NCBI GenBank assembly: GCA_964404445.1
Contig: CAYOJW010000003.1
Coordinates: 1-64,000 of the forward strand
Length of the DNA: 64,000 bases
Direction of reading: 5' to 3'
Source of the DNA: UBA2336 sp964404445
Lineage (GTDB): Bacteria > Bacteroidota > Bacteroidia > Cytophagales > Cyclobacteriaceae
Positions 1-6,762 of the stretch are shown piece after piece. The translations under genes were made by a program, and so were the position numbers. How positions within the stretch are numbered: the stretch's first letter is position 1; each line of letters begins with the position of its first letter. Below the pieces are notes generated by a model that made no database searches, was not told where the DNA came from, and worked only from the letters and a program-made list of their open reading frames with translations.

Positions 1-16
1 TGGTGTGAGAGGCGCA

Positions 17-40
17 CCTCGTCAGTTACAACTGGCGAGG
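17..40. repeat. Imperfect hairpin at window edge
   Basis: Two 11-nt arms, CCTCGTCAGTT and AACTGGCGAGG, flank a 2-nt loop and pair throughout if one G·U pair is allowed. The hairpin lies just beyond an in-frame continuation of the neighbouring lipoprotein frame. There is no T-run, so it does not look like a classical terminator. Its role is unknown. Confidence 0.5.
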
Positions 41-173
41 CCGTCTACTCGATTGGGCGCTGGCCGTTTTGTCTACCGTTAAATTTCACGAGTCGTTGTC
101 GGCTGGTGAAATCTTTGTAGTCAAACGTTACTTTGTCACAGTTCACATTAAGGTCAGACGGAACGGTCAGCGG

Positions 174-668
174 TTAAATGTTGGCCGTTAATAAAAAGCT
201 GTCGCCTCGCTTATTCTTTAAGGTCAGTTGTTGGTTCTCAATTTTAAATTCAACTTCTCCCCATGTATTGAAAACGTAGCCCAATTCTGTCGGTGTGATT
301 TTGCACTCTGGATTTGTTGTCCAAACTATCTTTTCCCTGAAGCCATCATAAAGGAATTTGAATTTGTCCCCCGTGACCAAATAAACTCCCTTGAATTTGT
401 ATTCTTTAAATGTCATTATGAGTTCTCCTTTGTTGGCAAACTGAAATGTGAATTGGCAATTCTCTGTCCCATTGGAGTTGTTGAATTCAGCCGTTGTTGG
501 AACGTCCAGAATTTTTTCACTATTGATTTTCCTTAGAGTCCAGGTTTTATTCTGTAACTCTGTCGGAATAATTTGAGTCCGCAATTCCTTTTTTGAGTAA
601 AGCTCCGAACCGCAATTTGTCAGCAGGAGTAGAGTCGTCAATACTAATGTTGATTGCTTTATCTTCAT
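174..668 (-). CDS. Small lipoprotein, possibly META/HslJ-like
   Basis: Predicted 164-residue lipoprotein. I chose the Met at 668 because it is followed at once by a typical lipoprotein signal (TLLLLTNCGS, lipid-modified Cys about residue 17). An upstream in-frame Met at 797 would add 43 residues encoded by a tandem repeat and is unlikely. The mature part opens with LQNKTWTLRKI and is rich in short polar strands with two Cys (ENCQF, NPECK), recalling META/HslJ or lipocalin-like small periplasmic proteins; that family guess is weak. The gene stands alone and is more A+T-rich than the genes from 940 on. After the TAA stop the same frame stays open for about 42 codons down to a TAG at 45-47, so the protein could have been shortened. 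Confidence 0.7.
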   Translation of the reverse strand: MKIKQSTLVLTTLLLLTNCGSELYSKKELRTQIIPTELQNKTWTLRKINSEKILDVPTTAEFNNSNGTENCQFTFQFANKGELIMTFKEYKFKGVYLVTGDKFKFLYDGFREKIVWTTNPECKITPTELGYVFNTWGEVEFKIENQQLTLKNKRGDSFLLTANI

Positions 669-939
669 TTCAGTCCAATCTTTCTTGGGTGTCCACGGCT
701 TGCGCCCAACTAGCGGCTTGGCACATAAAATTATACCAATATTACATATTTCTGTTGGCTTGGCACAAGTCTTTGTTCCTATTTTACAAATCGTCAAAGG
801 GGCTTTTAATGTTTTGTATTTGGTGTGTGCTTACGTGGGTGTACAATTCGGTGGTTTTGCTGTTGTTGCACCCCAACAGTTCTTTTATATACCGCTTTGA
901 TTTACCCCGTCAATAGTGTTTTTTTGATAGATAATTGAA
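669..939. other. Intergenic region with 42-bp tandem repeat
   Basis: This gap separates divergently transcribed genes. Besides the tandem repeat at 715-798 it holds CGCCCAACTAG (about 703-713) and a hairpin-prone T-rich stretch. No gene is supported: the ORFs crossing it are repeat-derived or antisense. Promoters for both neighbours must lie here, but I see no convincing pair of boxes. Confidence 0.5.
715..798. repeat. Degenerate 42-bp tandem duplication
   Basis: Two 42-nt units begin at 715 and 757, each with GGCTTGGCACA, and stay partly similar afterwards (TTACATAT versus TTACAAAT). Read on the minus strand they would encode a 14-residue repeat containing CAKP, but this lies upstream of the likely lipoprotein start and is probably untranslated. 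Confidence 0.6.
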
Positions 940-1443
940 ATGCTTATGAAAACGCTGATTTTAACTCTATTCGTTATGGCAGTAAACCCGGTAACTTCGG
1001 TGTACGATTTTAAGATGAACTCCCTTGATGGCGAAACGATTGATTTCGCCACGTACAAGGGCAAAACGTTACTCATCGTTAATGTAGCTTCCAAATGTGG
1101 CTACACACCACAATATGCCGATCTGCAAAAGCTAAACGAACAGTTTGGCGATAAAGTGGTAATCCTTGGTTTCCCGGCCAACAACTTTGGCGCGCAGGAG
1201 CCGGGCAGTAACGAAGAAATCGGTGAGTTTTGCCAGAAGAATTATGGTGTTACTTTTCAGATGTTCGAGAAAATATCGGTGAAGGGGGCAGATCAACATC
1301 CGCTGTATGCGTTTTTAAAAGAAAAAACCGGGCAGGAGCCTACCTGGAATTTCTGCAAATACTTGGTGAAACCCGATGGCAGTATTACCTTCTTCCCCTC
1401 GAAGGTGAACCCGCTCGATAAACAAATAACCGATGCGTTATAA
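940..1443 (+). CDS. Glutathione peroxidase family thiol peroxidase (copy 1)
   Basis: A 167-residue glutathione-peroxidase fold protein that should reduce hydroperoxides with a Cys, not selenocysteine. The peroxidatic Cys53 lies in SKCGYT. The other active-site segments are present: FPANNFGAQEPG supplies the Gln and WNFCKYL the Trp/Asn. A short hydrophobic N-terminus (LILTLFVMAVNP) suggests export or membrane association. Bacterial enzymes of this type usually use thioredoxin-like reductants (family knowledge). Its last 11 nt overlap the start of a second, closely similar peroxidase, so the two are a tandem duplication and probably co-translated. Met at 946 is an alternative start two codons in. 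Confidence 0.93.
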   Translation: MLMKTLILTLFVMAVNPVTSVYDFKMNSLDGETIDFATYKGKTLLIVNVASKCGYTPQYADLQKLNEQFGDKVVILGFPANNFGAQEPGSNEEIGEFCQKNYGVTFQMFEKISVKGADQHPLYAFLKEKTGQEPTWNFCKYLVKPDGSITFFPSKVNPLDKQITDAL

Positions 1444-1981
1444 AATTATTGGTGTAATAATCTTAGGCAGCGTGGCACTGATTACCTTTTTTTCGAACTT
1501 CTCATGGAGTAAACCAAAACCCGTTCAGGGTTCGTTATACGATTTTAAGATAAAATCACTTGATGAAAATACGATAGATTTTTCTGCATATAAAGGAAAG
1601 AAGCTGTTGATTGTAAACACGGCTTCTAAGTGTGGCTACACCTATCAATATGAAGAACTGCAAAAACTGCACGAGCAGTATGGCGATAAAATAACGGTAC
1701 TGGGCTTTCCGGCCAATAATTTTTTATGGCAGGAGCCGGGCAGTAACGAAGAGATCGGTGCGTTTTGCCAGAAGAATTACGGTGTTACCTTTCAGATGTT
1801 TGAAAAAATTTCGGTGAAAGGAAAAGATCAGCACCCGTTGTATGCCTGGCTTCAGGCAAAATCGGGTAAAAAACCGAGTTGGAATTTTTGCAAATACCTC
1901 ATCAGCGAACAAGGCGATGTGCTGGCATTTTATGGTTCGAAAGTCAGCCCGCTCGATCCGCAAATCATTAATCAATTATAA
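1433..1981 (+). CDS. Glutathione peroxidase family thiol peroxidase (copy 2)
   Basis: A 182-residue paralogue of the preceding gene. It has a longer N-terminal hydrophobic segment (about residues 5-22) that is probably a signal anchor or signal peptide, then the same fold with peroxidatic Cys67 in SKCGYT, Gln in FLWQEPG and Trp/Asn in WNFCKYL. Long stretches match copy 1 almost codon for codon, for example FCQKNYGVTFQMFEKISVKG. The start codon lies inside the end of copy 1 in another frame. The differing N-termini and the FGAQ to FLWQ change suggest different locations or substrates (inference). Confidence 0.93.
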   Translation: MRYKIIGVIILGSVALITFFSNFSWSKPKPVQGSLYDFKIKSLDENTIDFSAYKGKKLLIVNTASKCGYTYQYEELQKLHEQYGDKITVLGFPANNFLWQEPGSNEEIGAFCQKNYGVTFQMFEKISVKGKDQHPLYAWLQAKSGKKPSWNFCKYLISEQGDVLAFYGSKVSPLDPQIINQL

Positions 1982-1989
1982 TTTGTTGT

Positions 1990-2394
1990 ATGCTTAAAAA
2001 ACTGTGGAGTACCGCTCCGATAAGTGCCGATTTTGCATTGCTGTTGCTCCGTTTCATGTCGGGGTTGTTGATCATCACCCACGGCTGGCCCAAGTTGTTG
2101 GGTTTTGCCGATCGTGCTTCCGGTTTCCCCGATCCGTTCGGTATGGGTAGTGCAGCTTCGTTATCGCTAACCATATTTGCCGAGTTTTTCTGTGGTATTT
2201 TAGTGTGCTTGGGATTGTTTACACGGATAGCGTTATTGTTCTTAGTATTAGTTATGGCCGTAATTGTATTGTTTATTCACGGAGCCGATCCGCTTCCTGA
2301 AAAAGAATATCCGTTACTGTTAATGGTTGCGTACATCACTCTGTACTTCACTGGCCCCGGCCGGTTTTCAATCGATGCAGCACTCAAGCGATAG
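1990..2394 (+). CDS. DoxX family membrane protein
   Basis: A 134-residue protein with about four hydrophobic segments and the DoxX-family pattern: LLLRFMSGLLIITHGWPKL at the N-terminus and FAEFFCGILVCLGLFTRIA in the middle. DoxX proteins are small membrane proteins of uncertain biochemical role, sometimes linked to oxidative stress or quinone chemistry. It starts 8 nt after the second peroxidase and ends 3 nt before menA, so a peroxidase-doxX-menA transcript is likely. That context fits a redox role but does not prove one. Confidence 0.9.
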   Translation: MLKKLWSTAPISADFALLLLRFMSGLLIITHGWPKLLGFADRASGFPDPFGMGSAASLSLTIFAEFFCGILVCLGLFTRIALLFLVLVMAVIVLFIHGADPLPEKEYPLLLMVAYITLYFTGPGRFSIDAALKR

Positions 2395-2397
2395 ATT

Positions 2398-3291
2398 ATG
2401 AAGCATTGGGTTGGCGCTTTCCGGTTACGCACACTTCCGTTGGCGTTGTCGTCTATTTTTATGGCCGGTTTTTTGGCAGCCGTTGTGCAGGCATTTCAAT
2501 GGCAGGTGTTTTTGCTGTGCGTGAGTACAACAATTTTCTTACAGATTTTATCGAACCTTGCCAACGATTATGGCGACTCCATTCACGGAGCCGACAGTGC
2601 CGATCGCAAAGGCCCATCGCGTGCAGTGCAAAGCGGTAAGATTTCGGCCGCGCAAATGAAAACGGGGATGATGATTTTTATAGCACTGAGCCTCGCGAGC
2701 GGCATAACGTTGTTGCTTACATCGTTTGGGATGGACTGGCAGGCATTGTTGTTTTTCTTTGCCCTGGGTGTGTTGTGCATACTGGCCGCCATTGCCTATA
2801 CGGTTGGTAAAAAACCGTATGGTTATGCAGGGCTGGGCGATATTTCGGTATTTATTTTTTTTGGACTGGTAGGCGTTTTGGGAGCGTTGTATTTGTTTAC
2901 GCATACGCTTGATTGGCGTTATGTGTTCCCGGCTATTAGTTGCGGGCTTTTTTCGGTTGGCGTATTAAACGTAAACAACATTCGCGATATAGAGTCTGAT
3001 GTAAAAGCGGGCAAGTATTCTGTGCCTGTACGCATTGGTAAGGTTAATGCTGTACGCTATCATTGGGTTTTAATTGTTGTAGGTTTGCTGAGTGCATTGG
3101 TGTTTGTGTTCATACACTATACCTCACCGTGGCAGTTTTTGTTTTTGCTGAGTGTTCCGGCTTTTGTAAGTATCGGGTTAAACATACAACGCAAGCCATC
3201 GCACGAACTTGACCCGTATCTTAAATTCATGGCGTTGTCAACTTTGTTGTTTGTAGTGTTGTTTGGTACGGGGCAACTGTTGGCTACCTAA
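2398..3291 (+). CDS. menA: 1,4-dihydroxy-2-naphthoate polyprenyltransferase
   Basis: A 297-residue polytopic UbiA-superfamily prenyltransferase. It should attach a polyprenyl chain to 1,4-dihydroxy-2-naphthoate in the membrane, the penultimate step to menaquinone. The first Asp-rich motif is visible as NLANDYGDSIHGAD (about residues 53-66) with the MenA-type sequence RKGPSRAVQSG after it; the second is NNIRDIESDVKAGK (about residue 198). Length and motif order match MenA better than UbiA or heme A synthase. The stop codon overlaps by 4 nt the stop of the convergent cation efflux gene. Confidence 0.95.
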   Translation: MKHWVGAFRLRTLPLALSSIFMAGFLAAVVQAFQWQVFLLCVSTTIFLQILSNLANDYGDSIHGADSADRKGPSRAVQSGKISAAQMKTGMMIFIALSLASGITLLLTSFGMDWQALLFFFALGVLCILAAIAYTVGKKPYGYAGLGDISVFIFFGLVGVLGALYLFTHTLDWRYVFPAISCGLFSVGVLNVNNIRDIESDVKAGKYSVPVRIGKVNAVRYHWVLIVVGLLSALVFVFIHYTSPWQFLFLLSVPAFVSIGLNIQRKPSHELDPYLKFMALSTLLFVVLFGTGQLLAT

Positions 3292-4202
3292 CAATCGGGT
3301 TTTTTGCAGGGCGAACCTTCACTTTCCAATTCAACGGTAATGTGTTGAATGGAAAGTTCTTTCAAGCAACTTTTAACGTTGGCTTTCAGTTCTCCACGTT
3401 GCGATGTGGTTAAAGAATTGCCCACAACAATATGCAGGGTAACGATGTTGTAATTCCCATCCATCGACCAGGCGTGAATGTCATGCACATCTTTTATTTC
3501 GGTAATGGAGGCGAGTTGTTGCCTTATTTTATCTTCCGAGATATTTTCCGGTACACCCTGTAATACAATTTTAAAGACCGATCGCATATTACGGTAAACA
3601 TTAAACAGAATGTACAGGGCTATACCCAGCGACAATAACGGGTCGAGTATGGGTACATCGTAAAACATCATCACAACACTGCCAATCAGTACAGCTACCC
3701 AGCCCAATACATCTTCCAGGAAGTGCAGGGAAATAACCCGTTCGTTAATGGTATTGCCTTTTCGCAAGCGCAGCATAGCAATCAAATTGATACTGATGCC
3801 GAGTATGGCCAACAGTAACATGCCCTGAGCATGCGGTTGTGTGGGCGAGAGGATGCGCTCAACCGATTCGGTGATGATATAAATAGAGCCAACCGTTAAT
3901 ACAATACAGTTGATGAAAGCGCCTAACAGCGAAAACCTCCGGTAACCGTAGGTGTATGAAGTGTCGCGGGCTTTCTGTGCCTTCTTTTGAAAATACCAGG
4001 AGGTTCCTAATGAAAGGCTGTCGCCCAGGTCGTGCAGGGCATCGGATAATACGGCAACTGAATTGGTGAGCAGGCCACCAACTAACTCGATTGCCGCAAA
4101 AAATAAGTTCAGCCAAAAGGCAAGTTTAATATTGTCCGTACCATGATGGTGCGCATGATGATCGTGGCTGTGCGGATGATTGTGGTGATGATGGTGCCCC
4201 AT
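3288..4202 (-). CDS. Cation diffusion facilitator (CzcD/ZnT-like)
   Basis: A 304-residue proton-coupled efflux protein, probably for Zn2+ and related divalent metals. Six membrane segments are recognisable. The start at 4202 gives an N-terminus that begins directly with a His-rich tail (MGHHHHHNHPHSHDHHAHHH), a metal-binding feature of this subfamily. The membrane metal-site motifs are ALSDALHDLGDSLSLG (TM2) and LHFLEDVLGW (TM5), which keep the H-D pairs. The C-terminal cytoplasmic domain carries DVHDIHAWSMDG. An upstream Met at 4247 would add 15 residues and looks less natural. Confidence 0.93.
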   Translation of the reverse strand: MGHHHHHNHPHSHDHHAHHHGTDNIKLAFWLNLFFAAIELVGGLLTNSVAVLSDALHDLGDSLSLGTSWYFQKKAQKARDTSYTYGYRRFSLLGAFINCIVLTVGSIYIITESVERILSPTQPHAQGMLLLAILGISINLIAMLRLRKGNTINERVISLHFLEDVLGWVAVLIGSVVMMFYDVPILDPLLSLGIALYILFNVYRNMRSVFKIVLQGVPENISEDKIRQQLASITEIKDVHDIHAWSMDGNYNIVTLHIVVGNSLTTSQRGELKANVKSCLKELSIQHITVELESEGSPCKKPDC

Positions 4203-4514
4203 GGGCGAAAGGTAAACGATAAACTTGTGATTGTTGCCATATCGCAAACATGATGCAGGTACACCGGTGTTGTATCTACATCGCTGTTGCAGGTGTGAGG
4301 CGATTTTACCCGATAGGTTTATTATAGCCGTTTATCACCACCCGGTTCAAAAAATTGTGGTAACCGGCCAAACGCGGGTGCGTATTTTCTGCGCTTGCCG
4401 CGTATTTTAAGATGGTTTGAAAAAAATAACTTTTGTCAGCGGGCGATTTGACTAAAATCATGTTCGCGCGCTCCGATTTTTTCGTTACTTTTAGAACAGT
4501 AAAACCTTTTAGAT
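4203..4514. other. Divergent intergenic region
   Basis: This 312-nt gap separates the cation efflux gene (minus) from the universal stress protein gene (plus). No gene or RNA is evident. A weak -7-like element TACTTTTA at 4486-4493 lies 21 nt before the stress-protein start, without a convincing -33 TTG. No zinc-responsive operator was recognised. Confidence 0.5.
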
Positions 4515-5369
4515 ATGAAAAAAATTCTTGTTCCTACCGATTTTTCTAAATCTGCCCAGATAGCAACAGACGTTGCCCGCGACATTGCGAAAAAATCGGG
4601 CGCTGAAATTACCTTTCTGCATGTTGTAGAAGAAGCTTCAGGCTCGTCATTCAATGTTACGGGCGAGATCAACCTGGGCAATAACATGGAGGAAAGAATG
4701 TTTAACCTGGCGCTGATCAAAAAGGCCAAAAAACAAATGGAAACTCTTATCTCAAGCCCTTCGCTGGCCGATGTAAAAGTCAGAGCCGAGTTGCGCGTGG
4801 GAACCCCGTTTCATGGTATGCGCACCATCATTACCGAAAAAAAGGTTGATTTGGTTGTGATGGGAACAGCAGGTCATACCAAATCTGAAGAGATGATTAT
4901 TGGCACCAACACCGAAAAAGTTGTGCGTCATGCTAAATGCCCGGTACTAACGGTGCAAAAAAAGCCCGCTACCACCAACTTTAAAAATATTGTGTACGCT
5001 ACGGCCATGAACAAGAACGAGGAAGTTTTTGCCCGTGTGGTAAAACAAACACAGGATATGTACAACTCTACCGTTCACTTAGTGCGCATCAATACCCCGG
5101 GTAATTTTCAGCGCGATGTTGTGGCCAAAAAATACATGAGCGACTTTGCGAAAAAATTAATGCTGAAAAATTATACCATTAATGTTTTTAACGATTTGAG
5201 CGAAGAAGAAGGTATTATTTATTTTGCCGACAGCATTAATGCAGATTTGATTGCCATGGCTACGCACGGACGTACGGGTTTTGCCCACGTACTGGCAGGC
5301 AGCATTGCCGAAGATGTAGTGAGCCACGCGAAACGCCCCGTGCTGACGTACGTTGTGAAGAAAAAATAA
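4515..5369 (+). CDS. Tandem universal stress protein (UspA family)
   Basis: A 284-residue cytoplasmic protein made of two Usp domains (about residues 1-150 and 155-284). Domain 1 starts MKKILVPTDFSKSA and has the nucleotide-binding pattern VVMGTAGHTKSEEMIIGTNTEKV. Domain 2 ends with IAMATHGRTGFAHVLAGSIAEDVV, the ATP-binding G-x2-G-x9-G-(S/T) type. Such tandem Usp proteins are induced by starvation or stress, but their individual roles are mostly unknown. It is a single-gene unit: a strong terminator follows 27 nt after the stop. Confidence 0.93.
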   Translation: MKKILVPTDFSKSAQIATDVARDIAKKSGAEITFLHVVEEASGSSFNVTGEINLGNNMEERMFNLALIKKAKKQMETLISSPSLADVKVRAELRVGTPFHGMRTIITEKKVDLVVMGTAGHTKSEEMIIGTNTEKVVRHAKCPVLTVQKKPATTNFKNIVYATAMNKNEEVFARVVKQTQDMYNSTVHLVRINTPGNFQRDVVAKKYMSDFAKKLMLKNYTINVFNDLSEEEGIIYFADSINADLIAMATHGRTGFAHVLAGSIAEDVVSHAKRPVLTYVVKKK

Positions 5370-5396
5370 TTTCCAAACAGAATACTTATATTAACG

Positions 5397-5427
5397 GCCA
5401 GCCTGATTTACCGGGCTGGCTTTTTTT
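5397..5427 (+). terminator. Rho-independent terminator
   Basis: A perfect 7-bp stem, GCCAGCC (5397-5403) with GGCTGGC (5414-5420), has a 10-nt loop and is followed by seven T residues. It should end the universal stress protein transcript. The last T directly precedes the GTG start codon of the J-domain gene. Confidence 0.85.
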
Positions 5428-6213
5428 GTGAAAGATTACTACGCCATATTAGGGTTGCAAAAATTTGCCGGTCTGTCCGAAGTCAGGCGTGCCTACCGGA
5501 AATTAGTTCAAAAATATCATCCCGATGTTAATCCTGCCCCTTCTGCTTCTGTCGTAATTCGCGAAATCAATGAAGCTTACGAAACACTTGGTGATGAACA
5601 AAAAAAACGAGAGTACGATAGCCGGTTAATTACGCTGAGCCAGCAACAGGCAACAACACAGTTTCCGCCCCAGCGACAACATCGCGATCCGCGTTATCGT
5701 AATCCATACCGAAGGCCGGTAAAAAAAGATAACAGCCAGCTTGAATTGATGAAAGAATATTTGCACATCGCTGTGAATGTGTGCAAAGCAGGATGCGCGC
5801 TTTGTTTGTTTTTATTGATAGATGTTTTAATTCCGCACCGGGTAGTGAGCGACACCATGCGATCCGGATTTCACTATGCGAGGGGTCGTTCAACAACCAC
5901 AGGCTTTATTTCACAAGCAGGCAGATCAATAAAGGTGAGTGAAGGTGATCTACTCAAAATGAAACAGGGTATGAAAATTGAAATTTATGAAACGCGAATC
6001 ACAGGTATTGTTACCGGTATTTATTTGCCCGAAGCTCAGCATAGAGTTACCAGTTTGGCTACGCTTTACCGAAACTATGTTTTTGTGCCGCTGTTGTTGC
6101 TGGTAACTTCTGTGTTGGGGTTGCTGATCAAAACTCAAATTGAAATGAAATTCAACATGGGGATCGTTAGTTTTCTTCTCACTATCTTTACACTCATTCT
6201 CATTTTTAACTAA
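5428..6213 (+). CDS. J-domain (DnaJ-like) membrane protein
   Basis: A 261-residue protein with an N-terminal J domain (residues 1-67) that should stimulate the ATPase of a DnaK partner: KDYYAILGL, the invariant HPD at 31-33, and EINEAYETLGDEQKKREYD. It lacks the G/F, zinc-finger and C-terminal domains of DnaJ. Instead there is a basic, Gln/Arg-rich linker and three hydrophobic segments (about 112-130, 215-235 and 243-260), so it is probably a membrane-tethered co-chaperone. The GTG start is forced because the J domain begins at residue 2 and the upstream bases are the T-run of a terminator. The next gene starts inside its stop (TAATG). Confidence 0.85.
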   Translation: MKDYYAILGLQKFAGLSEVRRAYRKLVQKYHPDVNPAPSASVVIREINEAYETLGDEQKKREYDSRLITLSQQQATTQFPPQRQHRDPRYRNPYRRPVKKDNSQLELMKEYLHIAVNVCKAGCALCLFLLIDVLIPHRVVSDTMRSGFHYARGRSTTTGFISQAGRSIKVSEGDLLKMKQGMKIEIYETRITGIVTGIYLPEAQHRVTSLATLYRNYVFVPLLLLVTSVLGLLIKTQIEMKFNMGIVSFLLTIFTLILIFN

Positions 6214-6560
6214 TGGCTAAGAAAAACGACTGGAAAAACCGCGAAGGTGTTGTGTACTCCACCAACAACGATTTTGATTATCAATACCAGCAGGAAGAAA
6301 ACGCTGAAACACTTCCGCCCCGGCAACAAAACTTAAAAGTACAGCTCGATAAAAGTATGCGTGCCGGTAAGCAGGTAACGCTCGTAACCAACTTTATAGG
6401 TACAACAAACGATTTGGAAGCCCTTGGAAAATTACTCAAGTCAAAATGCGGAGTAGGCGGATCGGTTAAAGATGGCGAAGTGATCATTCAGGGCGATCAC
6501 CGCGATAAAATTGTGCAGATACTCCTGAAAGAAGGATATAAAGCAAAACGGGTTGGGTAA
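6213..6560 (+). CDS. SUI1/eIF1-like translation factor (YciH family)
   Basis: A 115-residue protein whose C-terminal two-thirds is a SUI1 domain: QVTLVTNFIGTTNDLEALGK, CGVGGSVKDGEVIIQGDHRDKI and LLKEGYKAKRVG. Archaeal and eukaryotic eIF1 monitor start-codon selection; bacterial YciH proteins are thought to affect initiation fidelity, possibly under stress. The N-terminal 40 residues are polar and probably disordered. Its start overlaps the stop of the J-domain gene by 1 nt, so expression is coupled. The family call is firm; the physiological role is not. Confidence 0.92.
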   Translation: MAKKNDWKNREGVVYSTNNDFDYQYQQEENAETLPPRQQNLKVQLDKSMRAGKQVTLVTNFIGTTNDLEALGKLLKSKCGVGGSVKDGEVIIQGDHRDKIVQILLKEGYKAKRVG

Positions 6561-6646
6561 TCGTGTTCAGGTTTACCGAGGCCGGACACCGGCAATCAAC
6601 ACGTTGCCACTATTATTTATACAACATTGTACCAAGCTGCAAAACT

Positions 6647-6670
6647 GCCGGCAGGCCAGTTCCCCTGCCG
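6647..6670. repeat. GC-rich palindromic repeat (intergenic copy)
   Basis: Arms CGGCAGG (6649-6655) and CCTGCCG (6664-6670) form a perfect 7-bp stem with an 8-nt loop. TGCCGGCAGGC (6647-6657) matches, apart from one missing C, the core of a palindrome found in frame inside ispD and, more diverged, in the methylmalonyl-CoA mutase gene. No T-run follows, so it is not a clear terminator. A second small hairpin (GCCGG-ACA-CCGGC) lies at 6581-6593. Confidence 0.5.
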
Positions 6671-6700
6671 AACAGCAATTCAACCTTTTATGTATTTCCG

Positions 6701-6731
6701 TTGATTGATCCTGCAAAGGTGATTATCTTTC
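6701..6731 (+). promoter_or_regulatory. Putative Bacteroidota-type promoter
   Basis: TTG at 6701-6703 and TATCTTTC at 6724-6731 (one mismatch to TAnnTTTG) are separated by 20 nt. Transcription would start about 25-28 nt before the start codon at 6763 and drive the three-gene amidohydrolase cluster. Confidence 0.45.
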
Positions 6732-6762
6732 TACCTTAAAGTTTTACCTAAACCTTTCTTTC

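Noticed and set aside
17..60. Integron attC site
   Set aside because: The hairpin lacks a matching pair of GTTRRRY and RYYYAAC boxes at the expected spacing, and no integrase is in view.
228..536. 102-codon plus-strand open frame
   Set aside because: It lies antisense to the lipoprotein gene, which has a clear lipobox, and shows no protein-like features of its own.
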